Assembly (NCBI GenBank): GCA_029891385.1
Contig: CM057233.1
Span: forward strand, 33,524,540-33,588,539
DNA from: Erythroxylum novogranatense
Lineage: Eukaryota > Streptophyta > Magnoliopsida > Malpighiales > Erythroxylaceae
Reading direction: 5' to 3'
DNA: 64,000 nucleotides
In this document: one piece after another, positions 21,517 through 34,083 of the stretch
Numbering within the stretch: the first letter of the stretch is position 1
How the letters are laid out: each line of letters begins with the position of its first letter
Translations under genes and position numbers: made by a program
Notes under the pieces: generated by a model
Database searches by the model: none
What the model was told of the DNA's origin: nothing
Seen by the model: only the letters and a program-made list of their open reading frames with translations

Positions 21517-24500
21517 TGTTGGACCCCAAACTTTTATTAGAAAATTAGAACTGCTAAACGAGGAATTTTGGTGATTCGTCCTGAGTAAAGAACAAATGAT
21601 GAAAATTCTCGAACCAAAAAATGATAGGCAAGGGTAAAGTGATGAATGAGTAATGTGGATAGATTCATGTCTTACTTTGGTGTTTTTGTGGATAAAAGAT
21701 ATCAAAATGGGAAGAATTAAGGTGAAAGTTAGAAGCAACAATGAAGTTGAATTTGTGAAGTAAGTTGATGAGGAATATGTATATGGAGTTGAGAATGAGG
21801 AGCAAATGAAGTAGAAAAGGTGATCTTAGTATGATTTGTGTTAAGGAAAGATTGTTAAACAAAATGGGTGGTGGATCTGGAAAATGATTACTGAATATGT
21901 TTCAGTCTTTTAGCTACAAATTTTTTTCTAGTTATCCAAACGAGATGATTATTGACTTGGATTAAACTAGAAACATATGGCTACATTTTTTATGAAGACA
22001 TAGAATTTAAATTCTATCTTTAATGATCTCAAAATTTTTCATGAATTTGAGAATTAAGTGTAGTACATTTGATGAATGTAAATTTGTATTTTGAATTCAA
22101 GGGCAATTCTAGATCGATCTAGGCTAGAAAAGAGAAAGTTGTCTCCTCAGAAGTTGTAGGTTTTTCTTTTAGTTTTTCAACGGTATATAATATGGAATTT
22201 GTGAATTTCTAGGCTGAAATTTATGGTCATTATAAAGGAAGATGTATCTTCTGTCTTTTCGCTTCTTCTATGTTTTGTTTCTTCTACTTTTTGCTTATTT
22301 TATTTTTTCACCTTACCTATTTTTTGTTCCATTTTTGGCCCTCAAAAAGATAGAATCTATCTTCAAGGCCTTCACAAAAGTTGTATATCTTGAAGTCTTG
22401 TTTCAAACCATATAAAGAACATCCTAATTTGATATCTGTAGGGAAAGTTATAGTAATTTTTCCAATTTGTCTTTTTTTTTTCATTCTTCTGCTTTTTCAT
22501 TTGGTTTCATTTGTACCTATCTTCTGGTCCATTTTGACCCTTCAAAAGATAGAATTTGTCTTCAAGTATTTATCAAAGTTGTAGATCTTGAAATCCTATT
22601 TCTAACGATATAAATAACATCCAAATATGATATTTTTAGGGAAAGTTATAGCAATTTTTCCAATTTATCAGTCTTTTTTCATTCGCTTGCTTTTTCATTT
22701 AGCTTCATCTATACCTATCTTATGTTCCATTTTGGACCCTTTAAAAGATAGAAAATATCTTTGAGGTCTTCATAAAAGTTTTAGATCTTGAAGTCCTCTT
22801 TTGAACCATCTAAGAAACACTCAAATCTGATATCTTTACGAAACGTTATAGCAATTTTCCCAATTCATCTATCTTTTTTCATTCGTATGTTTTTTCATTT
22901 GGCTTCGTCTATACCTATTTTCTATTTTATTTTTGACCCTAAAAAAGATTTAAAAAAATGTCTTCTAGGTCTTCATAAAAGTTGTATATCTTGAATTCCT
23001 ATTTCTAACCATCTAAATAACACCTAAATCTAATATATGTAGGGAAAGTCATAGCAATTTTTCCAATTCGTCTGTCTTTTTCCATTCATCTGCTTTTTCA
23101 TTTGACTTCATCTGTACCTATCTTTTGTTTCATTTTTGACCCCTTAAAAGATAAAAATTGTCTTTGAGATATCCATGAATGTTTTATATCTTGAAGTCTT
23201 CTTTCGAAACATCTAAAAAACACTCAAATCTTATATCTTTAGGGAAAGTTATAGCAATTTTCCCAATTCGTCTATTTTTTTCCATTCTTCTACTTTTTCA
23301 TTTAGTTTCATTTGTACCTATATTCTGGTCCATTTTTTACCCTTCAAAAGATATAATCTATCTTTTAGTCTTCATTAACGTTGTATATCTTGAAGTCTTC
23401 TTTCCAACCATATAAAGAACACCCAAATCAGATATCTGTATGGAAAGTTATAGCAATTTTTCCCATTCGTCTATCTTTTTCCATTCGTCTACTTTTTCAA
23501 TTGGTTTCGTCTGTACCTACTTTCTGGTCCAATTTGATCCTCTGAGTGATAAAATTTGACCTCAAGGTCTTCTTCAAATTTGTATATATCAAAGTCCTCT
23601 TTAAAATCATTCTAAAATAATCTTAATCCAACATCGCTGTTGAAAGTTATGTATTTGTCCCGAGACAAGTTCAATATGAGTGAGAACCAAATATTGTTTG
23701 ATTTCGTTTGGACATAGTTTTGTTATCCAACCTCCAAATGAAGTGATTCTTGAACAAATAGTTTCCTAACACATTTTTTCGTCCCTCCAAATATTTTTAT
23801 AGCTTTTTGTATTAATTCGAAAAAGATAGATTGAATCAAAGTAAGGGTATCGATTTGGAAGAGTAGAAATTGGATATTTTTACTGAACATGCTTAAGTAT
23901 TTTGAATGTATCTGGATCTATAGGATTCCATATAAGATGGTTCTTGTTTCAAGATAAACTAGAGACATGGAGCTATAAAGGATATGAAGAAGTTGAAATT
24001 TAATTCAGTCTCTAGGACTTTCCATTTTTGGATGGAAGTTGGGTATAGTGTACTGTTTCAGTCTAACAACATTCTGAAATGTTTGGGCCCTAACTTTCAA
24101 ATTTTTGAACCAAATGGATTGATTTTGGTGTCATTGGAAATTTAAGACAAGAGAGAGAGCACTTCTAGAAGAAAGAGTTATGTCAGAATATTCAAGGGTG
24201 CTTTTGACAAGACACTTAAATATAAGAGACATAAAGCATTAAAGGAAGGGCAAGGTGGACTTTTATCAATCATTAAAGGTAAGATGGGAAGAAAGAAATG
24301 TTGTTTCCTTCCTTAAGAGGGGAAAAATGAAAATGGGAAAAAAAAAAGAAGAAGAAGTGAAATAACAAAACAAAAGAGAGGAAAGAAGAGAGTTAAGCAA
24401 AGGTTTCATCTTTTCTTAGTCTTCAAGAGAAATTTTGGAGTTGTTCAAGAAAGGAAAAAGGAAGAGGAAGAGAAGAGCTTCCCTTTGAGCTAAAGATCCC

Positions 24501-25844
24501 ATCATTTGGTAAAGAATGAAGGTAAGATCATTTTAAATTTTTAGGATTTTTTGGAAGGATTTTAGTTCATGGAGTTCAGAAAAGGTTTGGGTTTAAGTAT
24601 TCTAGAATCAATTTTAGTGATTGTGGTTTGATGAATTTTCAATTAAAAATTTTATTGAGTGGGATTTTTGTTATTGTATAAAGGGGTCAAAAAAGGCAAT
24701 AGGAACAAGAGAAGAGGCTTTTTGATCACGTCCATAATCTAGAAAATCAAGGTAGGTACATGTTTCTAATTGAGTAAATAAGTCACTTTTGTTTTTTTAA
24801 TCAAGAAATTTACTGATTTCTACTGCATTATAAGTATTGCATTTATTGTTTTCGAATGATTTATGAAATCTGCTATATGTTGCTACATGATTTGTGTGAT
24901 GATTTATCAAAAGTTGTTTTTTAAAATGATTCTTTGAAATCATGCATGATTATGAAACCATACTTTTGAAAATGGTTTTTTTTATCGGTATAACAAGCAT
25001 GTGAAAACCAAGTTTTCAAGAGAATGTACCATTTTGGGCGTCAAGCTTACAAAAATTTTGGAAATCTATATGTTATATGGGTTTGTGGTAGTCCCTTAAG
25101 AACTGCCACATGCATGTTGATCCAAGATAAAGGCTTCTCCTGCCTTCCCGCTAGTGGCATGGAATTCCCTCAGGGACTCCCTAAAAATTTCATAATTACG
25201 CAGGACCATTATATTGGAAATATGTAATGCGTCATGTTTTTGGACTTACCCAAACCATTTTGATGTGTTTACGTGCTCATGTTATGTTAACATGTTTGAT
25301 GCATTCATGTTTTGTAGTTTGAGATTTTGGCTACATGATGGGAATTTTTTTAAGGACAAGTGTTTTATGAACTCAATGAAAATTTTTTATGACAAGTGAA
25401 CGTTTTCAATAGTTTTTACTTATTTTTCCATTATAAATTTTTGCCCATGAGTTGTCAAGCTCACCCCCTTTTTGTCCCCTCTTCAGGTGATAGTTAAGAG
25501 ATCAAGTGATCAAAAGCCTGAGGGAACTTCCGCAAATTTATTAATTGTATTTTGTGATAAGCCAATGGTGTGGTTTTTGATATGTAAATAAATTTTTTTC
25601 AAACTTCGTTGCTTTAGAAATGAAATGATAGATTGAAGTAGTTAAATTATGTATGTATGTTTATATTGTTTTCCTTATAATATGGTTGAGTTTAAGTAAT
25701 AAGTTTGTTTGATGTTTGATTGTCATGGGCATACCACCCTTGTGGGATGATGCCTAATAAGTGTTCATAGAAATAACCCTATAGGATAATACACTCAGGC
25801 TTTATAATTTCGCAAAAGTTGAGTTCCAAAATCGATGCCCAACA
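21517..25844 (+). mobile_element. Solo LTR3 (type II gypsy LTR, 4328 bp)
   Basis: Starts TGTTGGACCCCAAAC and ends GATGCCCAACA, with target duplication TCAGT (21512-21516) and TCAAT (25845-25849), one G/A mismatch. No coding region. In order: a six- to seven-unit ~199-bp tandem array (22260-23640), TATA-like TTAAATATAAGAG near 24207, a purine-rich leader at 24300-24480, donor AAG|GTAAGA at 24521/24522, a block conserved with other LTRs at 25020-25170, and acceptor CTCTTCAG|GTG at 25486/25487. Its first bases equal the sense start of LTR2 and of the 31-kb element's LTR. Confidence 0.91.
22260..23640. repeat. Tandem array of ~199-bp units inside LTR3
   Basis: The marker AAAAGATAGAATCTATCTTC and its variants recur near 22345, 22545, 22742, 22940, 23146, 23345 and 23543, so spacing is 197-206 bp. 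Each unit carries a GTTGTAGATCTTGAAGTCCT...GATATCTGTAGGGAAAGTTATAG cassette and a T-rich tail ending GACCCTT. It lies upstream of the predicted promoter. Confidence 0.92.
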
Positions 25845-25849
25845 TCAAT

Positions 25850-26118
25850 ACCCTTCTCTAATGGTGAGGAATTAGCTGTAACAGATCCTTGCAAAACTTC
25901 TTATGTTCTTTTACGATGTGGCATTTTACTCCTTCAATAAGACATTATCTTATAGCTTACTTTCATTTTGAATCTTATTTCCTACATATATGCATGATAT
26001 GTATGTCACTTAATGCAATCAATCAATTCACAATGCAAACAAGTAGTCTCGTAGCATAACAATTAATACCACTATGCATTCTAAGCCTAGGAAAAACCTA
26101 AGCTCTGACACTACAAGA
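25850..26118 (-). other. Leader and primer-binding-site remnant of the 31-kb element
   Basis: Next to the LTR at 26119, the minus strand reads GTAGTGTCAGAGCTTAGG, close to the TGGTATCAGAGC complement of initiator tRNA-Met used by most plant gypsy and copia elements. This marks 26119 as the inner end of the 5' LTR. The rest is untranslated leader without readable genes. Confidence 0.7.
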
Positions 26119-28814
26119 TGTTGGGGGCCATTTCTGAAGCCCAACAATCGTTCCGAATATTATAAGACGTGAGCGTATTTCTCTGTAGGATTATTTCAGT
26201 GAAATCTCCTTAGTCATCATTCTCACAACATCTCAAACCAAAAGGGCGAGCCCACACCAGTCAAACGCCCAAATCACCACTTGAATTTTTCAAAAAAAAT
26301 TTAGCTCCATATATCTAATTTATTTTGAAACAATAATCATCTCATTCATAGCTCTATAGATTAAGATATGATTAAAATACCGAAGTATGTTTAGTAAACA
26401 ACCAATTCTTGCCCTTCCAATCAATTCCCCCAATTTCCCTCCATGAATCTTTTTCAAATCAACACTAATGGATACCAATTTTTATATAGAGGTAGAAAAT
26501 GTGTTAGGAATCTATTGGTTCAAGAATCACTTCATTTTGAGATCAGATGATGAAGTTATGACCAAAAGAATCAACCATGTTTATATCCTCAATCATATTG
26601 TACCTATCTTGGGACAATTGGCATAACTTTCACTAGAGATTTTTGATTAATGCCAATTTAAAACGATTTAAAAGAATATTTCTAATCTACAACTTTCATG
26701 AAGACCAAAAAGCGAGATTTTGTTTTCAAAATGGTCAAAATCGCAATTTACTGTAGTTTTCTTGTGTATGTCCATTATATGTCCGCCTAACGAACATAGT
26801 CGGGCTTAGGGCACATTTTAGACCCGAGAAGGTCCATTTAACGGAACTTATGTCCGTGTAACAAACATGGATTGGGCTGGGGGTGCTTTTACACTTGAGA
26901 AGGTCTGTTTAACAGACCTAAAGTTCGACTAACAGACATATATGTCACAAAATTCCCTTCAAAGCCTCTCCAATAGTTCCTACATCAATTCTAACATCCC
27001 TTTCACTCATAATCTTCCCAAACTCATTTTTTCTAATGCAATATCACTCCTTAAACATAAAATTACCAATTTGGTTGCATTAAACTCCCAAATCTCAAAA
27101 TAAATGACTCTTCACATCCAACCAATTCTCAAAACTTACTCTAGCTATCCTATATGCATGCTATGCAACATCACCACTTATAGTGATCATATCTCTTAAC
27201 TCTGATACCCAAAAATCACATGTTTTATATCATTAGAAAGCTAGAAAGACAAGATACAACTTTCATGAGGATCCCTTTGGCTAATTCTACCTACATAGAT
27301 GCAGTTTTTCCCTTAACTTCAAAATATAATTTCTACACCCATGAAAGCTTACAAAATGCAATATCTCTTCATATCAATTCAACTACTAAGTACTTTTCAT
27401 TAAACTCTTGAATCTCATCTCAAATGATTCATTCCATACAACCTTTACAAATCTCTAACATGCTATTTTAAAACTAACTACAATTTTCAATCTCAACGAA
27501 GAAGAATATGCATATACACTTTCCACTTCCACCACCATTATACTCAACCTGTAAAATAACATAATCATACACAAAAGGAAATCCTCAATTTCTCATTATC
27601 ATTGCTAAACAAAGTAAATATTTGAACAAGATTTATTTACATATCAATATACATATCACTAACTTAATACAAATATAAATGGATGCTCAATGTTTGACAT
27701 GCTTAATAAGCTATTCAATAGTGTTCGAACTAGCTTAGTGCAGAAGCTAACTATCTTGGAGTTTGTCCAACTGCCTTGCAAGGATCGCTAATCTTCTCAT
27801 TTTGCACCTGATGAGGGAAAAATAATGGGTTGAGCTACACAACTCAGTGGCTAATATATTTACAGTCATAGTCAATGAACCACACAATCAAACATACATG
27901 TGTCTATTCATATAGGTAAACTCATCTTACCTTAATCTAACAATGTAAGTTCAACATTCACAAGTTCAATTTACAACTTATAATTCAATACATCATCACA
28001 TAAAACATATTGGATGTAATTTATCATTAAAACACATCACACAAATTTCATCATAACTTAACAAATCAAAATAAAAATGCACAAACAAATAATTTGAGTG
28101 TTTCGTGGAACAAAATGGAGAAACCAAAGTTTACATCATGAACGAAGAGTCTGGAGAAGGCTTTATGTCGATGTGCACGTGATCACGAAACAATTCCTCT
28201 CTTACCCATACAAAAGTACATCTTTATGCTCAATTCGATTCATCACAAATTCATGTTCTCATGCTTTTTCTTCTTCCCATTTACCATGATACAATTCCAA
28301 GGCATAACATGATCATACTCACAATTCAATGATATCAAAATGTCATATATTATAATGCATTTTCCATATCACAACAATTAAAAACAAGCCATTTTAGAAC
28401 ACAATACACATACAAGGCATTTTGTTCATATTACACAATAAATATAAATAAATTAACCACCTTATTTCACTTTAAAATCCAAATTCAATTATACCCTTCT
28501 TCTTGTTCTTGAATAAGGTTTTCTTGATTTCCTAATATAATCAAAATTCTCATTCAATCCACATTCAAATGGAATTCCTCCTAAAACTTCCATAATCATA
28601 AAAATGCAATCAACAAAAATCAAGTTCAGACCTAACCTACCTATAATATAGATTAGAAAAGCCAAAACCTAATTTAAAAACCCTAAAATCAAAAGAGTTC
28701 TCTTAAATCATCTTCTTCCAACATAAACCCTCCATTATCTACACAAAACTCCTTTCTCTCTCTAACTCCTTCTCAATCAAAACAAGAAGAAAAAGATGAA
28801 CTTACCCTCACAAG
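26119..28814 (-). mobile_element. 5' LTR of the 31-kb element, left piece
   Basis: Left part of the LTR split by the copia insertion; it continues at 38043-38779. Matches 7386-10899. Contains the palindrome cluster (26760-26945), acceptor CATCAG|GTGC at 27808/27807, an eroded conserved block (28088-28190) and donor GGG|GTAAGT-like site at 28805. The last 46 bp (28769-28814) are repeated at the start of the right piece. Confidence 0.88.
28769..28814. repeat. 46-bp duplication, left copy (flank of copia)
   Basis: Identical over 46 bp to 38043-38088. The uninterrupted partner LTR has one copy of this stretch (about 10101-10146), so it was duplicated when the copia element entered. Normal copia duplications are 5 bp. 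Confidence 0.92.
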
Positions 28815-29896
28815 ATCTAGAAGAAGGGGTTGAATAGATCTTTAAGCTTTTTTTAATTTTCTACAACAAAATCAGAAGTTAATTCACACAAAAACAATTT
28901 AATTAAAATTAAATGTAAAGAGTAGGGAAGAAGAGCAAACACTGTTTTTATAGAGGTTCGGTGCTAAGACCTACATCCTCTACCTAAGCTCCCACTTAGG
29001 ATTTTGCAAACCACTTTATTGCACACTTTGTAGTTCAGTGTGAACTTTTTACAATACCACTTGATTTCCGACTCAAGCTACCTTTACACTCGATTTGTTT
29101 TCCGGCACAAATCCTACCTCACACGTGACCTTTCACTAGTCACTCAAATTCTAAGAGAAATAAAATAAAGTTTGAAGAACAAAGCTCAATACAATGATGT
29201 AACAAGATAGGAGCAATAGTGAGCAGAATAAAGAGCAATAATGGAGTCTTTTGCTTGTGGAACTTCACACTCGTGTTTTTCTTTGATCATCCACTCTTAT
29301 ACTTGAAGGAAAATAGCTGTTGGAACCCATTCTAGCTGTTGCATGATTGTTATGACTATTCCTTAATATCCTCCTTTCTATTTATGATTAATTGACTTGT
29401 TGGAATTAATTTGTTGTACCTATAAGTCGACTTGTCGTCATGTATAAGTCGACTTGTGACAACATTTTTCGTAAAATTTTATCTCCGCTCTTCTATAAGT
29501 CGACTTATGCTATGTAAGTCGACTTGTGTCCTTCGATAAGTCGACTTATGTAATATTAGTTGACTTGTGTTGACATTTCTTCATATGTTAGTCGACTTAT
29601 GTTGTTCGGATCTTGATGTATAAGTCGCTTATGATGTGTAAGTCGACTTATGTCGGCTTCAACGGTAATATCCATCCAAATCTTCTATAATCCTCATTAT
29701 TAATGTCTCTTACACTTATAAGGAAACTTCCATCTTGATTCTCCAATGATTAATCACTTGCTCATCTTGATTTGCACAATTCTTTCATTGAATAATAATC
29801 CCAAAATACCTGAAATAATTTCTTAACTAATTCTAGATATTTTATTATTATCAAAACATAAAGGGATTTAATTTGTCAACCACCATTGGTCTAACA
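28815..29896 (-). mobile_element. 3' LTR of the copia element, 5'-most bases of left end missing
   Basis: Matches 36953-38042 but lacks the first seven or eight bases (TGTAAACG) at its left end: the LTR sequence begins at ATCTAGAAG directly after the host. The right end reads GGTCTAACA. It has the TATA region CTCTATAAAAACAG (minus strand, about 28949-28962) and an array of AAGTCGACTT palindromes at 29420-29660. Confidence 0.92.
29420..29660. repeat. AAGTCGACTT palindrome array (3' LTR)
   Basis: About nine perfect or near-perfect copies of the 10-bp palindrome AAGTCGACTT with irregular 10-30-bp spacing. The 5' LTR has the same array at 37565-37800 with small insertions and losses. Repeated palindromes upstream of the promoter are a known Sirevirus LTR feature. 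Confidence 0.9.
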
Positions 29897-30140
29897 ATCT
29901 CACCCTTTTTTATAATGACAAAATATTTAGAAATTGAAAAGAAATTTGAAAAACATGAAACTTGATCAAGGTTTTTAATCCCTTGTCTTGATGGTTAGTT
30001 TGTCTCCCCCTTAATTAATAAACCAAGGAATTTTAATAGAAATCAAATTAGGATAGTCGCAAATCAAACACACTCCCCCTTAATCAAATGATTGTGACTA
30101 AAGGATACCAAATATCAATTTCCAATATTACTCCCCCTTT
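29897..30140 (-). promoter_or_regulatory. Polypurine tract plus three further polypurine-like tracts
   Basis: Directly before the LTR the minus strand reads AAAAAAGGGTGAGAT. Three more tracts, AAGGGGGAGACAAAC, AAGGGGGAGTGTG and AAAAAGGGGGAGTAAT, lie at about 30006, 30073 and 30132. Multiple tracts in this position are reported for Sireviruses. The one at the LTR is the least regular. Confidence 0.8.
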
Positions 30141-30336
30141 TTGTCATAATCAAAAACCAATACGAAAAGTTGTCGCAATGGGAGTTCATACACAAACAAA
30201 ATAGCAAACACAAAGAAATGCAACGACATCACATATAACAATCCAACAGTTGATACAAATATCATAAGTAATAATGAGCACCACACACTGGAAATAGCAA
30301 AAGAAGAAATGTTGGTCGAGGAAAAAGCAATACACA

Positions 30337-31616
30337 TCATGATGAAGAGTCATCATGCCTATAGCCTAACTTCTTAAAAATCTTCTTGAGCATGTGGTGT
30401 TGTGCATCAACTTTCTTTGCCAACCCATGAAACACACATTGTATATTATCAACACGATCATTTAGGTCATCCAATTGATCGTGAATCTCATTAAGCTCCT
30501 CATGAGTGACCTCACTTTGTCTCACATTACTGGGCCGAGAACTACTAGGACTATCCGTTGCCCTCTTAGACCGTTGTCGTGGAGGCACTTGCTCACCCTC
30601 CAAGGTCAGACCAAGTTTCTCTACATGATAGGAGTATACCCATCCTTTTTCAACGGTTTTCACCAGCTTCATGCTTCGTAAATTATAAGGAGTGAATCTT
30701 CAACTCTGAGGATATGGATAATGTGCATAATTATTCAGATCACACCTTTGTAATTGAGCTAGAGAGGAAATCAAGGCTGCATATGGCATTCCCTTATGCC
30801 GGATGTCCTCGTAATAAACTGGCCTTTTTCCTCATCATTTGAATATTCAAGCTCGGATAATTGATTTTCCTCCCTTATTCCATATACCAAAGAATCTCTT
30901 TATCCAATGAAGTAATCTGATTATTACTTTCCTTCTTCGGGTAAACAACCCTGTTAATTACATAATGTAGCAAGTGATAGTTTAACGGCAAGTCCATTGC
31001 TTCAAATGGAGGGGAGTGATCAGAACATAACCGACTAAGTAGATCAGCACCTTTTTCCTTCAGTATAGCCGAAATTTTCTTCGGCTTTCTCATCGGTCTC
31101 ACCATCCTCATTTATCAAAATATCAAAATCAATAAAAGATGCTCTAGGCCGGACTTCCCCTCTAGGCAATCGAAATAAAGTGCACATATTTACCTCACAC
31201 GGAAAAATTTCCTTTCCATTAATTTTTGATTTCAGATAAACGCCATCCTCAATATTACTACCAGTCACAAAGAGATTCACATAAAAGTCCCTAACTACTT
31301 CTTCATTAATCTCATTCTGATAACCCAAAAAATCTCGCAATCCAAGATTTGCAATTTCAGAAAATACATCCGAAAATTCACTATTGTCAAGTTCACTCCA
31401 ATCAAATCTCATCGAAGGAATTAATACCTCGTTTTGGAGTACCTTGTAATATAGAGTTTGTGCATCTCTTGACACAAACCTAGGTTCAACCACATCATCC
31501 TCTCTTGAAGCATCTCCCCTCGAAGAAGACCCACGAACTCGTGGTCCATAGTGAACACGGGGACCTTGTGGAGGAGCAGGTTCTTTGCCTTTCCTTGAAG
31601 ATTTTTGTGGAGCCAT
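30337..31616 (-). pseudogene. Additional (env-position) gene of the copia element
   Basis: Lies between pol and the 3' LTR, on the same strand as pol. The first 190-residue frame (31616-31044) begins MAPQKSSRKGKEP, a basic, proline-rich tail, and contains FYVNLFVTGS and SKINGKEIFP, which resemble the 'putative plant transposon protein' domain found in such extra genes. A second frame (31111-30875) continues it (LPLNYHLLHYVINRVVYP), so a frameshift lies near 31080. A third (30672-30337) ends in a likely coiled coil, about 45 residues rich in D, E, L and V heptads (EELNEIHDQLDDLNDRVDNI). I see no clear signal peptide or membrane segment, so 'envelope' describes only its position. Its function is unknown. 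Confidence 0.75.
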
Positions 31617-31776
31617 GGATTTTTAGAGAGAGGCTGAGAAAAATGCAGGTTAGGGTTTGAGAAGGATAAGAGAGGGTTTTTCGAAAAAAAAAGGTTGATT
31701 TGAAGAGAAAAGGAGTGGGTTTGGTGCTAAATGTGATCGATTGAAGATGGGTAATGCGATTTGATGATATTGAAGG

Positions 31777-32045
31777 CTGTAAGTCGACTTAAAGAAGATG
31801 AATCTCAGAGGTTAGAGAGATAGGGTTTACGGAGAATGAAAAGAAGAAGGGGTTTTAAAGAATCCGTGTAGATATAAGTCGACTTGTTACCTTTATAAGT
31901 CGACTTATCGACCTTCATAAGTCAACTTGTCCTTAAATAACTTCATGTCCAAAGAGCTGCGCATATCATAGGTCGACTTATTGACCCCCATAAGTCGACT
32001 TGTTACCAGAATTAGTCGACTTAGATACCCATTAGTCGACTAGAA
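31777..32045. repeat. Second AAGTCGACTT palindrome array, upstream of the extra gene
   Basis: Seven or more AAGTCGACTT or near copies between the end of pol and the ATG of the extra gene (31616). A TTTAAAA word (minus strand, about 31852-31858) lies between the array and that ATG, mirroring the palindrome-then-TATA order in the LTR. Confidence 0.85.
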
Positions 32046-32177
32046 CATGTCAAAACTCCAAATCAGTCACATTTCAGCCCAAGTGTAAATCATGATGATG
32101 GAATCTTCAGATGTGCTTGCAAATTTGCCTCATAATTGACCATTTGATTTATTAATGAATGTAGCCAAATGACAAAT

Positions 32178-33455
32178 TCAACCAAAGGAATTTAAATCAC
32201 ACATGCCTAGTTTCAATTTAATATTCACAAACACATCTTCCTTAAGAGGTTTAGTAAAGATATCAGCTAATTAGTCACTAGAAGATACATGCTTCAAGCA
32301 AATGTCACCTTTTAAACAATGATCACGGATGAAATGATGTCTAATTTCTATATGCTTTGTTCTACTATGCAGAATTGGATTTTTACTCAAACAAATTACA
32401 CTGGTATTGTCACAATAAATAGGAATATTTTTAACCACAATGCCATAGTCAAGTAATTGATGTTTAATCCAAAGAACTTGGGCACATGCACTCCAAATGC
32501 TACATATTGATTCAAAGATGGAAATAACTACACTAACTTGCTTTTTACTAGCCCAAGATATCAAAGATGATCCTAAGAAATGACACAAGCCACTAGTGCT
32601 TTTTCTATCGATCCTACAGCCACCATGATCATCATCACTAAAAGTATATAAGTCAAATGATTCACAACTATGATACCATAAACCATGATTAATAGTTCTA
32701 CTCAAGTATCTAAAAATTCTTTTGCAAGCACTCAAATGAGAAATCTTAGGACAAGATTGAAATCTAGCACAAAGACACGTGGCAAACATAATATCAGGTC
32801 TAGAGGCAGTTAAATACAACAGAGAGCCGATCATACCTCAATAGAGTTTTTGATCAACATCTTCTTCATGTTCATGTTTCTCCAAGACCACATTTGTTGC
32901 CATTGGTGTTGCTGCCACTTTGCATCCTTCCATTTTGAACTTCTTTAGAAGTTCCTTGATGTACTTAGATTGGTGAATGAAGATGTCATTTTTTAGTTGC
33001 TTGATTTGCAATCCAAGAAAGAACTTGAGTTCTCCCATCATACTCATTTCAAATTCACTTTGCATTAAGTCACTAAATTCTTTGCATAAAAATTCATTAG
33101 TGGCACCAAACACAATATCATCAACATAAATTTGACAAATAAGCATATCTTGATCAACATGTTTAATGAATAAAGTATTATCAATCTTACCACGAACATA
33201 CCCATGTTGAGTTAGAAAAGTACTCAACCTTTCATACCATGCTCTAGGTGCTTGCTTTAATCCATAGAGTGCCTTCTTGAGTTTGTAGATATAATCCAAA
33301 TACTCATGATCTTCAAATCCCAGTGGTTGTTTGACATAGACTTCCTCTTGAATGTATCCATTGAGAAATGCACTCTTGACGTCCATTTGATTTAATTTGA
33401 TCCTTTTATGTGACGCAAAAGCACATAATAGTCTAATTGCCTCCAACCGAGCCAC
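32178..33455 (-). pseudogene. Copia reverse transcriptase and RNase H
   Basis: Frame 33455-32838 has the copia reverse transcriptase motifs in order: MDVKSAFLNG, KALYGLKQAPRAWY, the catalytic YVDD box (QIYVDDIVFGATN) and LGLQI. A stop follows at 32835, and the next frame (32834-32271) has RNase H motifs (TFSDDDHGG where YSDADYAG-like is usual, CDNTSVICLSKNP, RTKHIEIRHHF). A further stop precedes a conserved ...LADIFTKPL tail that ends at 32178. The polymerase core is kept, but the stops and the altered RNase H site make it non-functional. Confidence 0.92.
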
Positions 33456-33490
33456 AGGATCATATGCTCATTGTAATCAAGGCCTTCTTC

Positions 33491-34054
33491 TTAATAAAAT
33501 CCTTGAGCCACTAACCTTGATTTATTTTTAATCGCTTCACCATTCTCATCATATTTTATTCGATTGACCCACTTGACTCCAATAATAGTCTTGTCCTTTG
33601 GTGGAGCTACCAAATCCCACACATCATTCCACTTGAATTGATTAAGCTCTTCTTGCATAGCTAGAAGCCAATTCTCAACTTCAAGAGCTTCTTTTATATT
33701 CTTGGGTTCTACTAAAGAGATGAAGGCTGAATTGCTCATTTTCTCATAGACATTCCTCCTGGTTCTTAAACCATCATTCAAATCACCAATTACTTGCTCC
33801 ATAGGATGGTTCTTTGCTTTTGCCCACGTTTTAATGTCAGGTACATGATTTTCTTCATCTAACTTCAATTCCTAAATCTTGGATTCAATTTCTTCAACTT
33901 TATTTCCTGAATTTCCTGCATCATCATCAAAACAAACCTTTCTCGGGGCTGAAATCATATCATCGAATTTAACATGAATACTTTCTTCAACACATTTATT
34001 CCTATTATTATAAACTCTAAAAGCCTTACTAGTTTGAGAATAACCAATAAACAC
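33491..34054 (-). pseudogene. Copia integrase C-terminus and start of reverse transcriptase
   Basis: Two frames separated by a stop at 33872. The first (34054-33872) has FIGYSQTSKAFRVYN, the domain that follows the copia integrase core. The second (33868-33491) has ALEVENWLLAMQEELNQF and GVKWVNRIKYDENG, the entry of copia reverse transcriptase, and ends in a stop at 33491 just before the next motif block. Confidence 0.88.
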
Positions 34055-34083
34055 ACCAACATCATATTTTGAATCAAATTTTC

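Noticed and set aside
29420..29660. CRISPR-like appearance of regularly recurring AAGTCGACTT words
   Set aside because: Spacing is irregular, the repeat is only 10 bp and palindromic, and the array lies in a plant LTR and recurs in its partner.
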